Shown one piece after another: positions 43,057 to 53,715 of a DNA stretch of 64,000 nt. Under the pieces are notes generated by a model that was given only the letters and a program-made list of their open reading frames with translations, was not told the DNA's origin and did no database searches. The DNA is from JAAZNO01 sp012798275 (lineage in GTDB: Bacteria; Chloroflexota; Anaerolineae; B4-G1; SLSP01). The DNA lies in NCBI GenBank assembly GCA_035347995.1, contig DAOPQD010000007.1:1-64000 (forward strand). The letters run 5' to 3'. Position 1 is the stretch's first letter. The number at the start of each line of letters is the position of its first letter. The position numbers and the translations under genes were made by a program.

Positions 43057-44038
43057 CGTCCTGCCTCTGCTCCGTCATCTGCAACTCCACTTTGCGCAGC
43101 CGATAGAGTGCCTCCTCCATGATTTTGCGATTCGCGGCGACCAGATCGGCCAGCAGCCCGATCAGCCAGATCTGAAAGCCCACGATGAGCAGCACTGCCA
43201 TCAAAATGAGGGATTGCACGTGTCCCGCGCTGCCGCCGCTGAAGTAAAAGTAGAGAAAGCGTATCCCCAAGACCAATCCCAGCAGGAAACACACCGTCCC
43301 CGTCCACAAAAACACCCGCAAGGGACGATACATGGTGTAAGCGCGCAAAATGGTGACGGTGGAATGGGCAAGAAAGTGGGGCAGGCTCTTCATCAGGCGC
43401 GAGGGGCGGGTCACCGGGTTGACGTGGATGGGGACGTACACCACCGCCAACCGCTCGGCCCCTGCCTGAATGAGCGTCTCCAGCGTGTAAGAATACTCGC
43501 CGAGCACGAGCAGGCGCAACGCCGCTTCCCGGCTCAACGCGCGGAAACCGCTCGTCGCGTCGTGGACCGGCGTTCCCGAAGCCCGACCGACGACCCAACT
43601 GCCCACCTGCTGCAGCCAGCGCTTGAAGGGGGAAAAGTAGGGATGCTGCGCCAGCTGCCGATCCCCAATGGCGATGTCCGCCCGCCCTTCCAGAACCGGC
43701 TGCGCCAACAAGGGGATGTCCGCCGCCTGATATTGATTGTCCGCATCCGTGTTGATGATGACGTCGGCGCCGGCCGCCAGCGCCGCCTCCAGCCCACTGA
43801 GGAACGCTTTCGCCAGGCCCCGGTTGCGCGTGTGGCGCACGAGGTGCTGGACGCCCAACGCGCGAGCCACCTCCGCGGTCCCATCGCTGCTGCCATCATC
43901 CACCACCAGGTACTCGACCATATCCGCGCCGGGAATCTCGCGCGGCAAGGCCCTCACCGTTTCCGGCAAGGCTTCCCGCTCATTGTAGCAGGGGATCTGA
44001 ATGATGACCTTGATCGGCTTCTTGTCCACGGGGAGCAT
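43049..44038 (-). CDS. GT2-family glycosyltransferase with C-terminal membrane helices (polyprenyl-phosphate type)
   Basis: 329 residues from ATG 44038 (MLPVDKKPIKVIIQIP). IQIPCYNEREALPETVRALP, EYLVVDDGSSDGTAEVA and INTDADNQYQAADIP are the GT-A motifs (DxD-like DAD). Two C-terminal membrane helices (FLWTGTVCFLLGLVLGIRFL and SLILMAVLLIVGFQIWLIGL) resemble dolichol/undecaprenyl-phosphate mannosyl- or glucosyltransferases such as DPM1/GtrB. It may make the polyprenyl-linked donor used by the GT39 enzyme encoded divergently. Confidence 0.87.
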   Translation of the reverse strand: MLPVDKKPIKVIIQIPCYNEREALPETVRALPREIPGADMVEYLVVDDGSSDGTAEVARALGVQHLVRHTRNRGLAKAFLSGLEAALAAGADVIINTDADNQYQAADIPLLAQPVLEGRADIAIGDRQLAQHPYFSPFKRWLQQVGSWVVGRASGTPVHDATSGFRALSREAALRLLVLGEYSYTLETLIQAGAERLAVVYVPIHVNPVTRPSRLMKSLPHFLAHSTVTILRAYTMYRPLRVFLWTGTVCFLLGLVLGIRFLYFYFSGGSAGHVQSLILMAVLLIVGFQIWLIGLLADLVAANRKIMEEALYRLRKVELQMTEQRQDDD

Positions 44039-44076
44039 TATAACATCGGGGAACAGGATGACAAAGCCGGGCGCGG

Positions 44077-44104
44077 TTGTTGGAGGCGGCTTTACGATTA
44101 TAAT
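44077..44104 (+). promoter_or_regulatory. probable promoter of the GT39 gene at 44182
   Basis: TTGTTG (44077-44082) and TATAAT (44099-44104), 16 bases apart, in the 143-bp gap between the divergent GT2 and GT39 genes. Start of transcription near 44111, about 70 bases before the GT39 ATG. Confidence 0.5.
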
Positions 44105-44181
44105 GGCGCCATAGTCCAAAACGCGCCGAACGCCGATCAAGCGCTGATAAAAAATATCCCGATGAGATTTGAGGACGATGT

Positions 44182-46524
44182 ATGAAGCGTAGCCACCGCC
44201 TGCTGCTGGGCGTGATCCTGCTGGTCGCCTTCGCGCTACGCCTGACGCGCCTGGGCGACCAGAATATCTGGTGGGATGAAGGCCTCTCCGTCGTCGCCTC
44301 GCGGATGTCCTTTACCGGCGCCACGCTGTGGACCGCCAGCGACGTGCATCCGCCGCTGTACTTCTGGCTGCTATGGACGTGGGCGCGGGTCAGCGGCGAG
44401 ACCGAGTTTGCGCTGCGCTTCATCACCGCACTGGAAGCCTTCCTCACCTTGCCAGTCGTCTATGCCCTCGCGCGGCGCCTTTCCCGTTCCCCCGCCGTCG
44501 GCGCCGGCGCCATGGCGCTGCTGGCGCTCTCGCGCTTCCACATCTGGTGGTCGCAGGAGATGCGGATGTACGCGCTCGCGGGGTTGGGCGCTATGCTCTC
44601 GCTCTACTTCACTGTCCGCCTCGCCGAAGGAGAGCTCACGCGCCGCACCATCGGCGGCTGGATTCTGACGACGGCGGGCGCCATGCTGACCGTTTACTCC
44701 TCCATCGTCCTTGTGCCGATCGAGAATCTCACGTTGCTCCTCGCCGGCTGGCGCCGCCAGGATCGCTGGCGCTTCTGGGGACGCTGGATCGCCATTCAAG
44801 CGGGCGTGCTCCCCTTCCTCCTGCCGTGGATGGCGCTGGCGTTGCCCCGCATGCGTTCCTGGTCCGTGGTCAAAGAACCCGCGTCGCTGAGCTTCGTCAT
44901 GGAGCTCAACGCCGTGCTGGTGACGCTGGGGATCTCTACCGACGTGGGACGCTATCGCACGCCGGCGCTGCTCGTCGTCGGCGCGCTGCTGGTGGGCGTG
45001 ATCTTGCTCCTGCGCCAGGAGCAGGGTCCCGCTCGCGCGCGGCTGACATGGGGACTCGCCCTGCTCGGCGGCAGCGTGCTGTTCATGCCGCTCATCATCT
45101 GGGCGCTGTCGCAGCCCCGCGCCCTCTTTTACAATCCCCGCGTCGAAGCGCGCTACCTGCTGCCGCTCGCCCCCGCGTTCTACGTGCTCCTGGCCTGGGC
45201 GCTGGCCGGTTGGCTGCGGCCTCGCCGCCTGCGTCGGGTGGGCGTGCTGCTCAGTATGGGGATCGCCGGCATGATGCTGTGGACGTTGCCGCAACATTTC
45301 GCGCCGCGCTATCTGCGCGACACCGACCTCACCCTCAGCCGCATCATCTGGACCCACGCACGGCCCGGCGACGCGCTGGCGCTGGTCTCAGGGGACCGTT
45401 ATCCCCTCTTCACCCTGAGCTACGACCGCGCCCCCGCGCCGGAAAACCGTCCGCCGATCACCCGGGTGCCGCAAAGCTCGCCGCCGCTCACCGAGGCTGC
45501 CGCCGCCGCAGAACTGGGCGCGCTCGCGGCGAACCATCCCCGCATCTGGCTGGTGCAGCTCGAACGCGGGCTGGAGGATCCCGAAGGCTACGCCGAGGCG
45601 TGGCTCATGGCGCATTCCAGGCGCGTTCTGCATTACGATTTCGGCTACAATGCGCTCAGCCTTTTCAGCGCGGCGGAGGAAGACCCACTGACGCCGCTGT
45701 GGAACACGCCGCCCCAATATCCCCTGGAGCACGACCTGGGAACGGACGCGCGGCTCCTCGGCTATGATCTGCCCACCACGGAGTTCCGGCCGCTGGATGA
45801 AGTACGCCTGGGGTTGTATCTGCAGGCGGAGCAGCCGATCACGCTCGCCGTGACCCTGCGCGGCGCCGATGGCCTGATCGTCGGGCCGACGAACGTCAGC
45901 GTCGCGCCCACGCCTGCCGGGGCTGCCCGCTATGGCCAGGCCCGTTTCACCATCCAGCCGCTCCTCCCCGCGCAGCGCTATACTTTCGAGCTTCGGGTGC
46001 CGGCCGGGGAAACGCTGGAGCTGGGGGCGATAAAAGTCACGCACACGCAGAGCGCTGCCGACCCCGCCCGCATTCCCCAGCCGCTAGAGGCCGCCGTCGG
46101 CGAAGCGACGCTGCTCGGCTATGAGCTGCGCGGCGTGCGGCGGGGGGAGCCGCCAACCGCGCGGCCGGGGACGACGCTGGAACTGACGCTCTATTGGGAA
46201 GCCACGGCGCCCATCACCCAGAGCTACACAGTCTTCACGCATCTGCTCGGCGCGGCGTACAATCCCGTCACCCAGGGACCGCTCTGGGCGCAGGACGATC
46301 AGATCCCGCTGGAGGGCGCTTATCCTACCTGCACCTGGCTACCGAACCTGCCCTTCGCGGATACCTACACACTGGACATTCCGCCAGAGACGCCGCCGGG
46401 CGACTACCAGCTCCTCACGGGGATGTATCACACGGAAAACGGCGTGCGGGTCCCGGTCTCCGGCGCGGGAGCGGATCCCGCCATGGGCAACGTGCTGCTC
46501 ACCGTCATCCGTATCGCGCCGTAG
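44182..46524 (+). CDS. GT39-family membrane glycosyltransferase with C-terminal extracytoplasmic domains
   Basis: 780 residues. After the first helix comes IWWDEGLSVVASRMSF (catalytic acidic loop) and DVHPPLYFWLLWTWARVSG, then a polytopic region to about residue 400. The remaining 380 residues are soluble and include two similar beta-rich stretches (LLGYDLPTTEFRPLDEVRLG and LLGYELRGVRRGEPPTARPG, each with a following L-x-L-Y-x-A motif), so probably a duplicated beta-sandwich. Ordinary PMT_2 proteins are about 500 residues. It likely modifies a lipid or protein outside the membrane with a polyprenyl-linked sugar. Confidence 0.87.
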   Translation: MKRSHRLLLGVILLVAFALRLTRLGDQNIWWDEGLSVVASRMSFTGATLWTASDVHPPLYFWLLWTWARVSGETEFALRFITALEAFLTLPVVYALARRLSRSPAVGAGAMALLALSRFHIWWSQEMRMYALAGLGAMLSLYFTVRLAEGELTRRTIGGWILTTAGAMLTVYSSIVLVPIENLTLLLAGWRRQDRWRFWGRWIAIQAGVLPFLLPWMALALPRMRSWSVVKEPASLSFVMELNAVLVTLGISTDVGRYRTPALLVVGALLVGVILLLRQEQGPARARLTWGLALLGGSVLFMPLIIWALSQPRALFYNPRVEARYLLPLAPAFYVLLAWALAGWLRPRRLRRVGVLLSMGIAGMMLWTLPQHFAPRYLRDTDLTLSRIIWTHARPGDALALVSGDRYPLFTLSYDRAPAPENRPPITRVPQSSPPLTEAAAAAELGALAANHPRIWLVQLERGLEDPEGYAEAWLMAHSRRVLHYDFGYNALSLFSAAEEDPLTPLWNTPPQYPLEHDLGTDARLLGYDLPTTEFRPLDEVRLGLYLQAEQPITLAVTLRGADGLIVGPTNVSVAPTPAGAARYGQARFTIQPLLPAQRYTFELRVPAGETLELGAIKVTHTQSAADPARIPQPLEAAVGEATLLGYELRGVRRGEPPTARPGTTLELTLYWEATAPITQSYTVFTHLLGAAYNPVTQGPLWAQDDQIPLEGAYPTCTWLPNLPFADTYTLDIPPETPPGDYQLLTGMYHTENGVRVPVSGAGADPAMGNVLLTVIRIAP

Positions 46525-46536
46525 GGTACAAACACA

Positions 46537-46565
46537 CCGGCTGGGGACGAAAAATCCCCAGCCGG
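46537..46565. terminator. hairpin between convergent genes, probable shared terminator
   Basis: CCGGCTGGGGA (46537-46547) pairs perfectly with TCCCCAGCCGG (46555-46565) around CGAAAAA. It sits midway between the ends of the convergent GT39 and PSP1 genes. Neither side has a proper T-run, so it may act only partly. Confidence 0.6.
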
Positions 46566-46597
46566 GTAGGACGTGATGGGCAGGCCCGCCGCGGGCC

Positions 46598-47527
46598 TCA
46601 TTCCGAGGCCGGCTCGGAATCTTCCTCCGTCGGTTCCTCTGGCTCTGCCGAGAGCACCTCGACCTCCGTGAGGGGGAAGCGATAATGCTTGCGCTCGCGG
46701 CGCGGGCCGTCGGGCGGGATTTCCACAATCAACTCCGCTTTGAGCGCGTCCCAATCAATCACCCGCCCGATGCCCTCGGAAGTGTGCACGCGCGTTTTGC
46801 GCTTGGGAAAATCCTTAGCGGAATCCAGATAGACCTGGTGCTCATAGGCCAGGCAGCAGCGCAGGCGCCCGCACATGCCGGTGATGTCGGTCGGGGCCAT
46901 GGAAATGGATTGATCCTTCGCCATGCGAATCGAGACGGTGTGAAAATCAGAAAGAAAACGCGCACAGCAACGCGGTTCGCCGCAGACGCCGTATCCCCCC
47001 AGCATCTTGGCATGATCCCGCGGGCCGACGACGCGCAGATCCACATGACAGCGCAGCCGGGGCGCCAGACGCCGCCGCAGCGCATTCTGGTCATTGCCCG
47101 AAAGAGTCCCCACGCAGAAAACGACGGCTTTCTCGCCGTCGAGGGTGAATTCGACCTGCACCGCCTTGATCTCTTTGAGCCCCAACGCCTTGATCTCTTC
47201 GGCGACGGCCTCCACCGCCCGTTCCCCGCGCTCGCGCAGGTGCTGGTGCCGCGCCATGTCCAGAGCGCTGGCGCGACGCACGATCGGGCGCAACGTCTCC
47301 TCGCCGCAAGTCGCGCATGTCGGCGGCAGGTTCACCGTCACCACTTGCCCCACCTGTAAGCCGTGCGTCGTCTCCACGACCACCCACTCGCGCGCCTGGA
47401 GGGCGAGCTCTGGGGCGGCCAGGAAGTAGTAGATTTTGCCCACCGGCTGAAAACGCACGGCGACGACGGTCCCCCCCACCACGGCTCCCGCCGGGGCGCC
47501 TTCAGCCTCCAATTTTATGTTTTCCAT
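46598..47527 (-). CDS. PSP1-domain protein, RicT/YaaT-like
   Basis: 309 residues. The PSP1 C-terminal domain is clear: LGGYGVCGEPRCCARFLSDF, DITGMCGRLRCCLAYE, and the basic F-P-K-R-K segment. These cysteine motifs bind iron-sulfur clusters in the Bacillus RicT/RicA/RicF complex that acts in RNA processing. An additional CATCG pair lies near residue 70. The C-terminal tail is highly acidic (Glu-rich). In Chloroflexota the role is not established. Confidence 0.88.
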   Translation of the reverse strand: MENIKLEAEGAPAGAVVGGTVVAVRFQPVGKIYYFLAAPELALQAREWVVVETTHGLQVGQVVTVNLPPTCATCGEETLRPIVRRASALDMARHQHLRERGERAVEAVAEEIKALGLKEIKAVQVEFTLDGEKAVVFCVGTLSGNDQNALRRRLAPRLRCHVDLRVVGPRDHAKMLGGYGVCGEPRCCARFLSDFHTVSIRMAKDQSISMAPTDITGMCGRLRCCLAYEHQVYLDSAKDFPKRKTRVHTSEGIGRVIDWDALKAELIVEIPPDGPRRERKHYRFPLTEVEVLSAEPEEPTEEDSEPASE

Positions 47528-47761
47528 ACGTTTACGTTAAAACTCCGTGTTCGCCGCGGCGAAAGTTATCTGCACCACCGGCCACTCTCTTATTTCGGAT
47601 AGATGCGACGTTCTTCGACTATACTGCACAACCTGCATAAAGCAACCGAACTTTGTCAGGAATCGTCTTTTTTATCCCTGGCCTTCAGGCCGCCTTCCTG
47701 CGCCAGGTGGCCAAATGCGATAGCCCAAGAATTCACTTGACGCTGCGGGGATTCGGCTACA

Positions 47762-48256
47762 ATGGAACCCATGCAACACGTTTTCTGGGTCATCGAAGGC
47801 CTGCTGGCCGGGCGTCCCGGTCCTACCGCAGCGCCCTGGAATCCCGCCGAACTGTACGCCGCCGGGATCCGGGCGCTCGTCTCTCTCGCCGAGGATGACC
47901 TGCCCGAGGACCTTTCATCGCAGGGATTCGTCCACTACCGTGCGAAGTTCCCCTCGATCGTGCTGAGTTCACGGAGCCTGCAGCGGGCCTTCATCTACGA
48001 GGCGCTGAAAGTGTGGGCCTTCATTGACCTTCAGCTGCGCGCGGGGAATCCCACCCTGGTCCATTGCTATATGGGGCAGGATCGCACAGGCGCGATTCTC
48101 GCTGGCTACCTGGTCATCTACAGGAACATGACGCCCGACGAGGCCATCGCCCGCGTGCGCAGCGTCCGCCCTACCGCCATGGCAGCCGAAGGCTACGAGG
48201 CAGCCGTGCGCTTATTGGAGCCAGGGGTCCTGCCCGATCCCCGCACGCTGTTGTAA
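47762..48256 (+). CDS. dual-specificity/tyrosine phosphatase-like protein
   Basis: 164 residues if started at 47762, 161 if at the second ATG 47771. LVHCYMGQDRTGAILAGYL is the PTP/DSP signature HCxxGxDRTG with Cys102 and Arg108 (numbered from the first Met); the general acid is likely one of the Asp-rich AEDDLPED loop. Small soluble single-domain enzyme. A TTGACG...TACAAT pair at 47737-47763 overlaps the first ATG with only 15 bases between hexamers; if used, translation would begin at the second ATG with almost no leader. Substrate unknown. Confidence 0.85.
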   Translation: MEPMQHVFWVIEGLLAGRPGPTAAPWNPAELYAAGIRALVSLAEDDLPEDLSSQGFVHYRAKFPSIVLSSRSLQRAFIYEALKVWAFIDLQLRAGNPTLVHCYMGQDRTGAILAGYLVIYRNMTPDEAIARVRSVRPTAMAAEGYEAAVRLLEPGVLPDPRTLL

Positions 48257-48393
48257 GATGCGAGGCGTAGGGCGTGAAACGTGGATGAGCCGGGGGCCGT
48301 GCGCCGTTCGGACATTCTTTCGCTCACCCCTCATCGCCTCCACCCACGGTTTTGGTTAGCAGGGTTGGAATACCCGTTCCGTCGTAAAATCCT

Positions 48394-48831
48394 CTAGCGT
48401 TTCACCCGGCCCCCCGGAAACAGACGCGGGATCTCGATCGCCATGCAGCGATCCTGCACAAAGGGAATCCCCGCGGCTTCTGCCAGCGCTCGCGCCGTCT
48501 CGTTCACGATTCCCAACTGCAGCCAGATCAACGCCACATCACCACGAGCCGTGTGCCGCGCGAGCGCTTCCTCCACGACCGGCAGGGCGTCCTCCGAGGG
48601 ACGGAACACCTCCACAATGTCAATGGACTCCGGGATGTCCAGGAGGCTGCGGTAACACCGCCGCTCCAGAATCGTCTCGGCGTGCGGATTCACCGGAATC
48701 ACCTCGAAGCCTTCGGTGAGCAGATAGGCCGGCACGCGATGAGCGGCCTTGGTGGGATTGGTGGACATCCCCACCACAGCGACCGTGTTCAACCGTTCCA
48801 ACAACGCTTTCAGTTCTGTGTCGTTCAACAT
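48394..48831 (-). CDS. CoA-binding Rossmann-fold protein
   Basis: 145 residues from ATG 48831 (MLNDTELKALLERLNTVAVV). VAVVGMSTNPTKAAHRVPAYL and VIPVNPHAETILERRCYRSL match the CoA_binding_2 family (YccU-like), which shares its fold with succinyl-CoA synthetase alpha N-termini. WLQLGIVNETA and FVQDRCMAIE complete the pattern; Cys in DRCM is conserved. The role is unknown beyond binding CoA in structures. Monocistronic as far as visible. Confidence 0.88.
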   Translation of the reverse strand: MLNDTELKALLERLNTVAVVGMSTNPTKAAHRVPAYLLTEGFEVIPVNPHAETILERRCYRSLLDIPESIDIVEVFRPSEDALPVVEEALARHTARGDVALIWLQLGIVNETARALAEAAGIPFVQDRCMAIEIPRLFPGGRVKR

Positions 48832-48992
48832 CGTTTCCTCCCGCGAGTCTGTGAGATGTGAACCGTGAGTTTCAAGTCGTTTCAAAAGGGAACTTCATCA
48901 CTGTTCACCACTCACGACGTCCTGCTCCCTAAACAGTATAACCCGAATCACGCTCCCTTCAACTCTGTTGACAATCCGGCGGGCTGGACTAC

Positions 48993-49125
48993 AGTTTGGC
49001 TGGGGATGGAATTCCCCGCCTGACGCGAGCCAACCGCGCTGAAGCGCATTGTTGGGGGAGCTCGCTTCAGCGAACTTGACCTGCCAGACCCGGAATTCAT
49101 TCCGGGGCGGCCTGAAGTTCGCGGT
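48993..49125. repeat. composite spacer repeats before the oligoendopeptidase gene
   Basis: 48993-49055 (GGCTGGGGATGGAATTCCCC, then GCGCTGAAGCGC) is a diverged copy of the first half of the 58261/58477 repeats. 49086-49125 (CAGACCCGGAATTCATTCCG ... GCGGCCTGAAGTTCGCG) matches 12765-12815. The 325-bp gap 48832-49156 also has GTGAACCGTGAG and CACCACTCACGA phrases at 48857-48916. Nothing gene-like is in it. Confidence 0.7.
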
Positions 49126-49156
49126 ACTCGCCTATTTTCTGAAGGAGAACCCTACC

Positions 49157-50965
<1,809 letters not shown>

Positions 50966-51042
50966 TTCCGCAGCTCTAAAAACACGGGGGACGCGCGGCA
51001 GATGAATGAGGCCGGCGTCCTCCGTGTTCCTGTGTGAAAATC

Positions 51043-51825
51043 ATGACGACAGAACTGACGCTACTCTCGTGGAACGTCAACGGCCTGCGAGCGGCCGTGC
51101 GCAAGGGATTCCTGGCGTGGTTTCAACAGGCCGCGCCCGATGTGCTGTGCCTGCAAGAAACCCGCGTCGAAGAGGCCCTCTTGCCGGCGGAAATCGCCCG
51201 GTTGACCGGCTATGACGCCTACTGGCACGCGGCGCAAGCGCGCAAGGGCTACAGCGGCACGGGCCTGCTCACCCGTCTGCGCCCCCTGGAGGTACAAACC
51301 GGCCTGGGCATCCCCGAATTCGACCAGGAGGGCCGCACCCAGATTGCCCGCTACGCGACCTTCACGCTGCTCAACGGCTACTTCCCCAACGGGCGCCGCG
51401 ATCAACAGCGTGTGGACTTCAAGCTGGCCTTCTACGAGGCCTTCCTGGAGCGCTGTGAGGCATTGCGCCGCGCGGGCCAGGCGGTGATCTTCTGTGGGGA
51501 CGTCAACACCGCACACCGTCCCATTGATCTCACCCACCCAGGCCCCAACCGCAACACGTCGGGCTTTCTGCCGGAGGAGCGCGCCTGGATGGACCGCTTC
51601 ATCGAGGCGGGGTATGTGGACACCTTCCGCCATTTCCATCCCGACGCGGCGGAACAGTATACCTGGTGGTCGCAAGCGACCCGCGCCCGCGAGCGCAACG
51701 TCGGCTGGCGCATTGACTATTTCTTCGTCGCCGCTGAGGTCCTGCCGCGTGTGCGCGACGCCTTCATCCTGCCGGAAGTCATGGGCAGCGATCACTGCCC
51801 GGTGGGGATAGTGCTGGAGGTCTGA
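51043..51825 (+). CDS. xth: exodeoxyribonuclease III / AP endonuclease
   Basis: 260 residues from ATG 51043 (MTTELTLLSWNVNGLRA); GTG 51034 is a possible earlier start. LSWNVNGLRAAVRKGF, VLCLQETRVEE, GYSGTGLLTR, IFCGDVNTAHRPIDL, RNTSGFLPEERAWMD and SDHCPVGI are the full set of EEP-fold catalytic motifs (Asn, Glu, Asp-x-Asn, Asp-His). It repairs abasic sites and trims 3' ends. Confidence 0.95.
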   Translation: MTTELTLLSWNVNGLRAAVRKGFLAWFQQAAPDVLCLQETRVEEALLPAEIARLTGYDAYWHAAQARKGYSGTGLLTRLRPLEVQTGLGIPEFDQEGRTQIARYATFTLLNGYFPNGRRDQQRVDFKLAFYEAFLERCEALRRAGQAVIFCGDVNTAHRPIDLTHPGPNRNTSGFLPEERAWMDRFIEAGYVDTFRHFHPDAAEQYTWWSQATRARERNVGWRIDYFFVAAEVLPRVRDAFILPEVMGSDHCPVGIVLEV

Positions 51826-51864
51826 AGCTGCGCGTTCCCTTCACGCCCTTTGCCTGACCGGGTC

Positions 51865-52986
51865 TCAGTCTTGGGCGACGGAGGGCCGCTTCCGCAACCG
51901 CTGCGTGAGGTGATACGCTGCCATCCCCGCCAGATAGCCCAGCGCCATGTTGCTCAGCACGGAGACGAGCACCGTCAGCGCCACAAAGAGGAGCTCCTCA
52001 TTCCACGAGAGGGCCTTTGCCCCCTTGAGCAGCTGCAGTCCCACATAGCACAGCATCGCGCCGATGATGGCCTGCGGGAAGACGGAGAAGAGCTGCGCGA
52101 TGGAAGGGGAGAGAAACAATCCCAGCGCGATCTCGATGCTGCCCTCCAGCACGTTCGCACCGCCCGTCCGCGCGCCAAAAGCGTACTGGCCCGCGAGTCC
52201 CCCCGCTCCATGGCAGAGCGGGAAGCCGCCGAAAAAGGGGACGATCACGTTGATGAAGCCGTGGTTCAACGCCAGTTTGCGTTCCGCCACCGGATGTTCC
52301 GGCCAATAAGTCTTGATGAGGGCCGCCGTAGCGATCACCGCGTTAGCAGCCGTGAGGGGAATCTGCGCCAGCCCCGCCTGTAAGAACGCCTGCCACATCT
52401 CGGCGAGGGTGAAGGACGTGAGCGGCGGCAGCTGCAGTCGCGGCGGTGCGATCCCGCGCAGCTCGCCCCGGAAAAACGCGAGGCCCAGTCCCAACGCCAT
52501 CAGCACCAGGCCGGCCGGCGCGAAGCGATTGTCGCGCAGCAGCAGGATCAACGCCAGCGCGACGACGCTCCACAGCCATCCCGTCGCCATCATGCGGAAC
52601 GCCTGCACGAGCAGCAACGCCGCCAGCGAGAACTGAATCCCACGGACGATGCACGGCGGGGTGTACCGGGCAATCCAGTCCACCACCCCCGTCGCGGCGA
52701 AAAGCAGCCACACCAGCCCCATCGTGAAACCCGCCGCATAGATCATCGAGGGCGGCCACGCCTGCGCGATCGCCACCGCTGCGATGGCCTTCATCGGCTC
52801 GATAGGCAACGGCAGATGATAGACCAGCCCGGTCACGAGGTTCGCCAGTCCCATCAGCACCAGGAACCCGGCAGGATTCATCCCACACACCGCGATGTAG
52901 CCCACGGAGAGGGGGAAAAGCGTGCCAAAATCCCCCATCGCGCCGCTCAATTCGCGCAGGCTGAACTCGAAGGATTTGATTTTCAT
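51865..52986 (-). CDS. MOT1-family molybdate (sulfate) transporter-like protein
   Basis: 373 residues, about ten to eleven membrane helices. ELSGAMGDFGTLFPLSVGYI at the start, PIEPMKAIAAVAIAQAW and FFGGFPLCHGAGGLAGQYAFGAR are the conserved MOT1 segments (two sequence motifs P-x-x-P-x-K and H-G-x-G-G-L). MOT1 proteins take up molybdate. Molybdate or tungstate would both be wanted by a cell with an AOR enzyme. It is a single gene, convergent with exonuclease III. Confidence 0.87.
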   Translation of the reverse strand: MKIKSFEFSLRELSGAMGDFGTLFPLSVGYIAVCGMNPAGFLVLMGLANLVTGLVYHLPLPIEPMKAIAAVAIAQAWPPSMIYAAGFTMGLVWLLFAATGVVDWIARYTPPCIVRGIQFSLAALLLVQAFRMMATGWLWSVVALALILLLRDNRFAPAGLVLMALGLGLAFFRGELRGIAPPRLQLPPLTSFTLAEMWQAFLQAGLAQIPLTAANAVIATAALIKTYWPEHPVAERKLALNHGFINVIVPFFGGFPLCHGAGGLAGQYAFGARTGGANVLEGSIEIALGLFLSPSIAQLFSVFPQAIIGAMLCYVGLQLLKGAKALSWNEELLFVALTVLVSVLSNMALGYLAGMAAYHLTQRLRKRPSVAQD

Positions 52987-53270
52987 GTCCGGCCTCCACG
53001 CTGCCGCATGGCTGGTTGCTGGTTGCTGGTGGCCATAGTGTAGTACAATTTAAGGAGTCGGCAAAAATCCCCTGGCTCTGGCTTTTAACTTGACATAAGT
53101 ATTAGTTGGCAAGCCTTGAGTAGAGTGCCGTCGCAGTTTCTGCCACCCGTTCACACGTTCGTTTCCACGTCGCCACGCTGGTTTCATCCTCGCTGGTGCC
53201 CGACGGGACAGGGAGTATTTCAAGTTGGGGGAAAAGGGCAGATAATGGCCTATAAAATGCGGGTCACCCC

Positions 53271-53299
53271 TTGACAATTTGGGGGAAGTGGATTATAGT
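53271..53299 (+). promoter_or_regulatory. promoter of the copper operon
   Basis: TTGACA at 53271-53276 and TATAGT at 53294-53299 with a 17-base spacer. Expected start of transcription near 53306, inside the CsoR operator. The rest of the 363-bp gap 52987-53349 holds only phrase-like repeats (GGTTGCTGGTTGCTGG at 53007-53026; TTCACACGTTCG at 53150-53161). Confidence 0.87.
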
Positions 53300-53304
53300 A
53301 TGTT

Positions 53305-53330
53305 TATCCCCCCCCAGGTGGGGGGGGATA
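53305..53330. promoter_or_regulatory. CsoR-type operator, perfect inverted repeat of C8/G8
   Basis: TATCCCCCCCC (53305-53315) and GGGGGGGGATA (53320-53330) form a perfect 11-bp inverted repeat around AGGT. CsoR-family repressors bind G/C-tract inverted repeats of this type. Its place over the predicted start of transcription, 20 bases before the csoR ATG, implies autorepression released by copper. Confidence 0.88.
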
Positions 53331-53349
53331 GATCAACAAGGAGAAGGAG

Positions 53350-53658
53350 ATGGACACACACGACTCTGCCGCTCACCTGCATCATGGCGCACACCATGAG
53401 GCGGCCCTGCGTCAGCTCAAGACGACGGAGGGACACTTGCGCGGCATTCAACGGATGCTGGAAGAGGACGCCTACTGCATAGACGTTATCCGTCAGATTC
53501 AGGCGGCACAGGCAGCGTTGAACAAGATCAGCGTGCAGATTCTTGAGGAACACCTCAACTCGTGCGTCATCACTGCCGTGCGTGGCGAGGATCCCCAAGA
53601 GCGCGAGCGTGTGCTCAAAGAAATCAGCGATGTATTTGAAGCGGCAACCAAGGTCTGA
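53350..53658 (+). CDS. csoR: CsoR-type copper-sensing repressor
   Basis: 102 residues. The CsoR metal site Cys-His-Cys is complete: Cys43 (AYCIDVI), His68 and Cys72 (EEHLNSCV). HLRGIQRMLEED is the DNA-binding helix region. A His-rich N-terminal tail (HLHHGAHH) is an addition. It represses the operon until Cu(I) binds. It is the first gene after the promoter and palindromic operator, followed by doxX-like, copZ and copA genes. Confidence 0.95.
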   Translation: MDTHDSAAHLHHGAHHEAALRQLKTTEGHLRGIQRMLEEDAYCIDVIRQIQAAQAALNKISVQILEEHLNSCVITAVRGEDPQERERVLKEISDVFEAATKV

Positions 53659-53715
53659 AGTTTCTCGAAGGTCTTGAATCGGACAATCTATCTATCGTCA
53701 ATGGAGATGACAGAA

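Noticed and set aside
49049..49156. N-terminal extension of the oligoendopeptidase
   Set aside because: These 36 codons run through dispersed spacer repeats; the ATG at 49157 has its own ribosome-binding site and begins the conserved protein.
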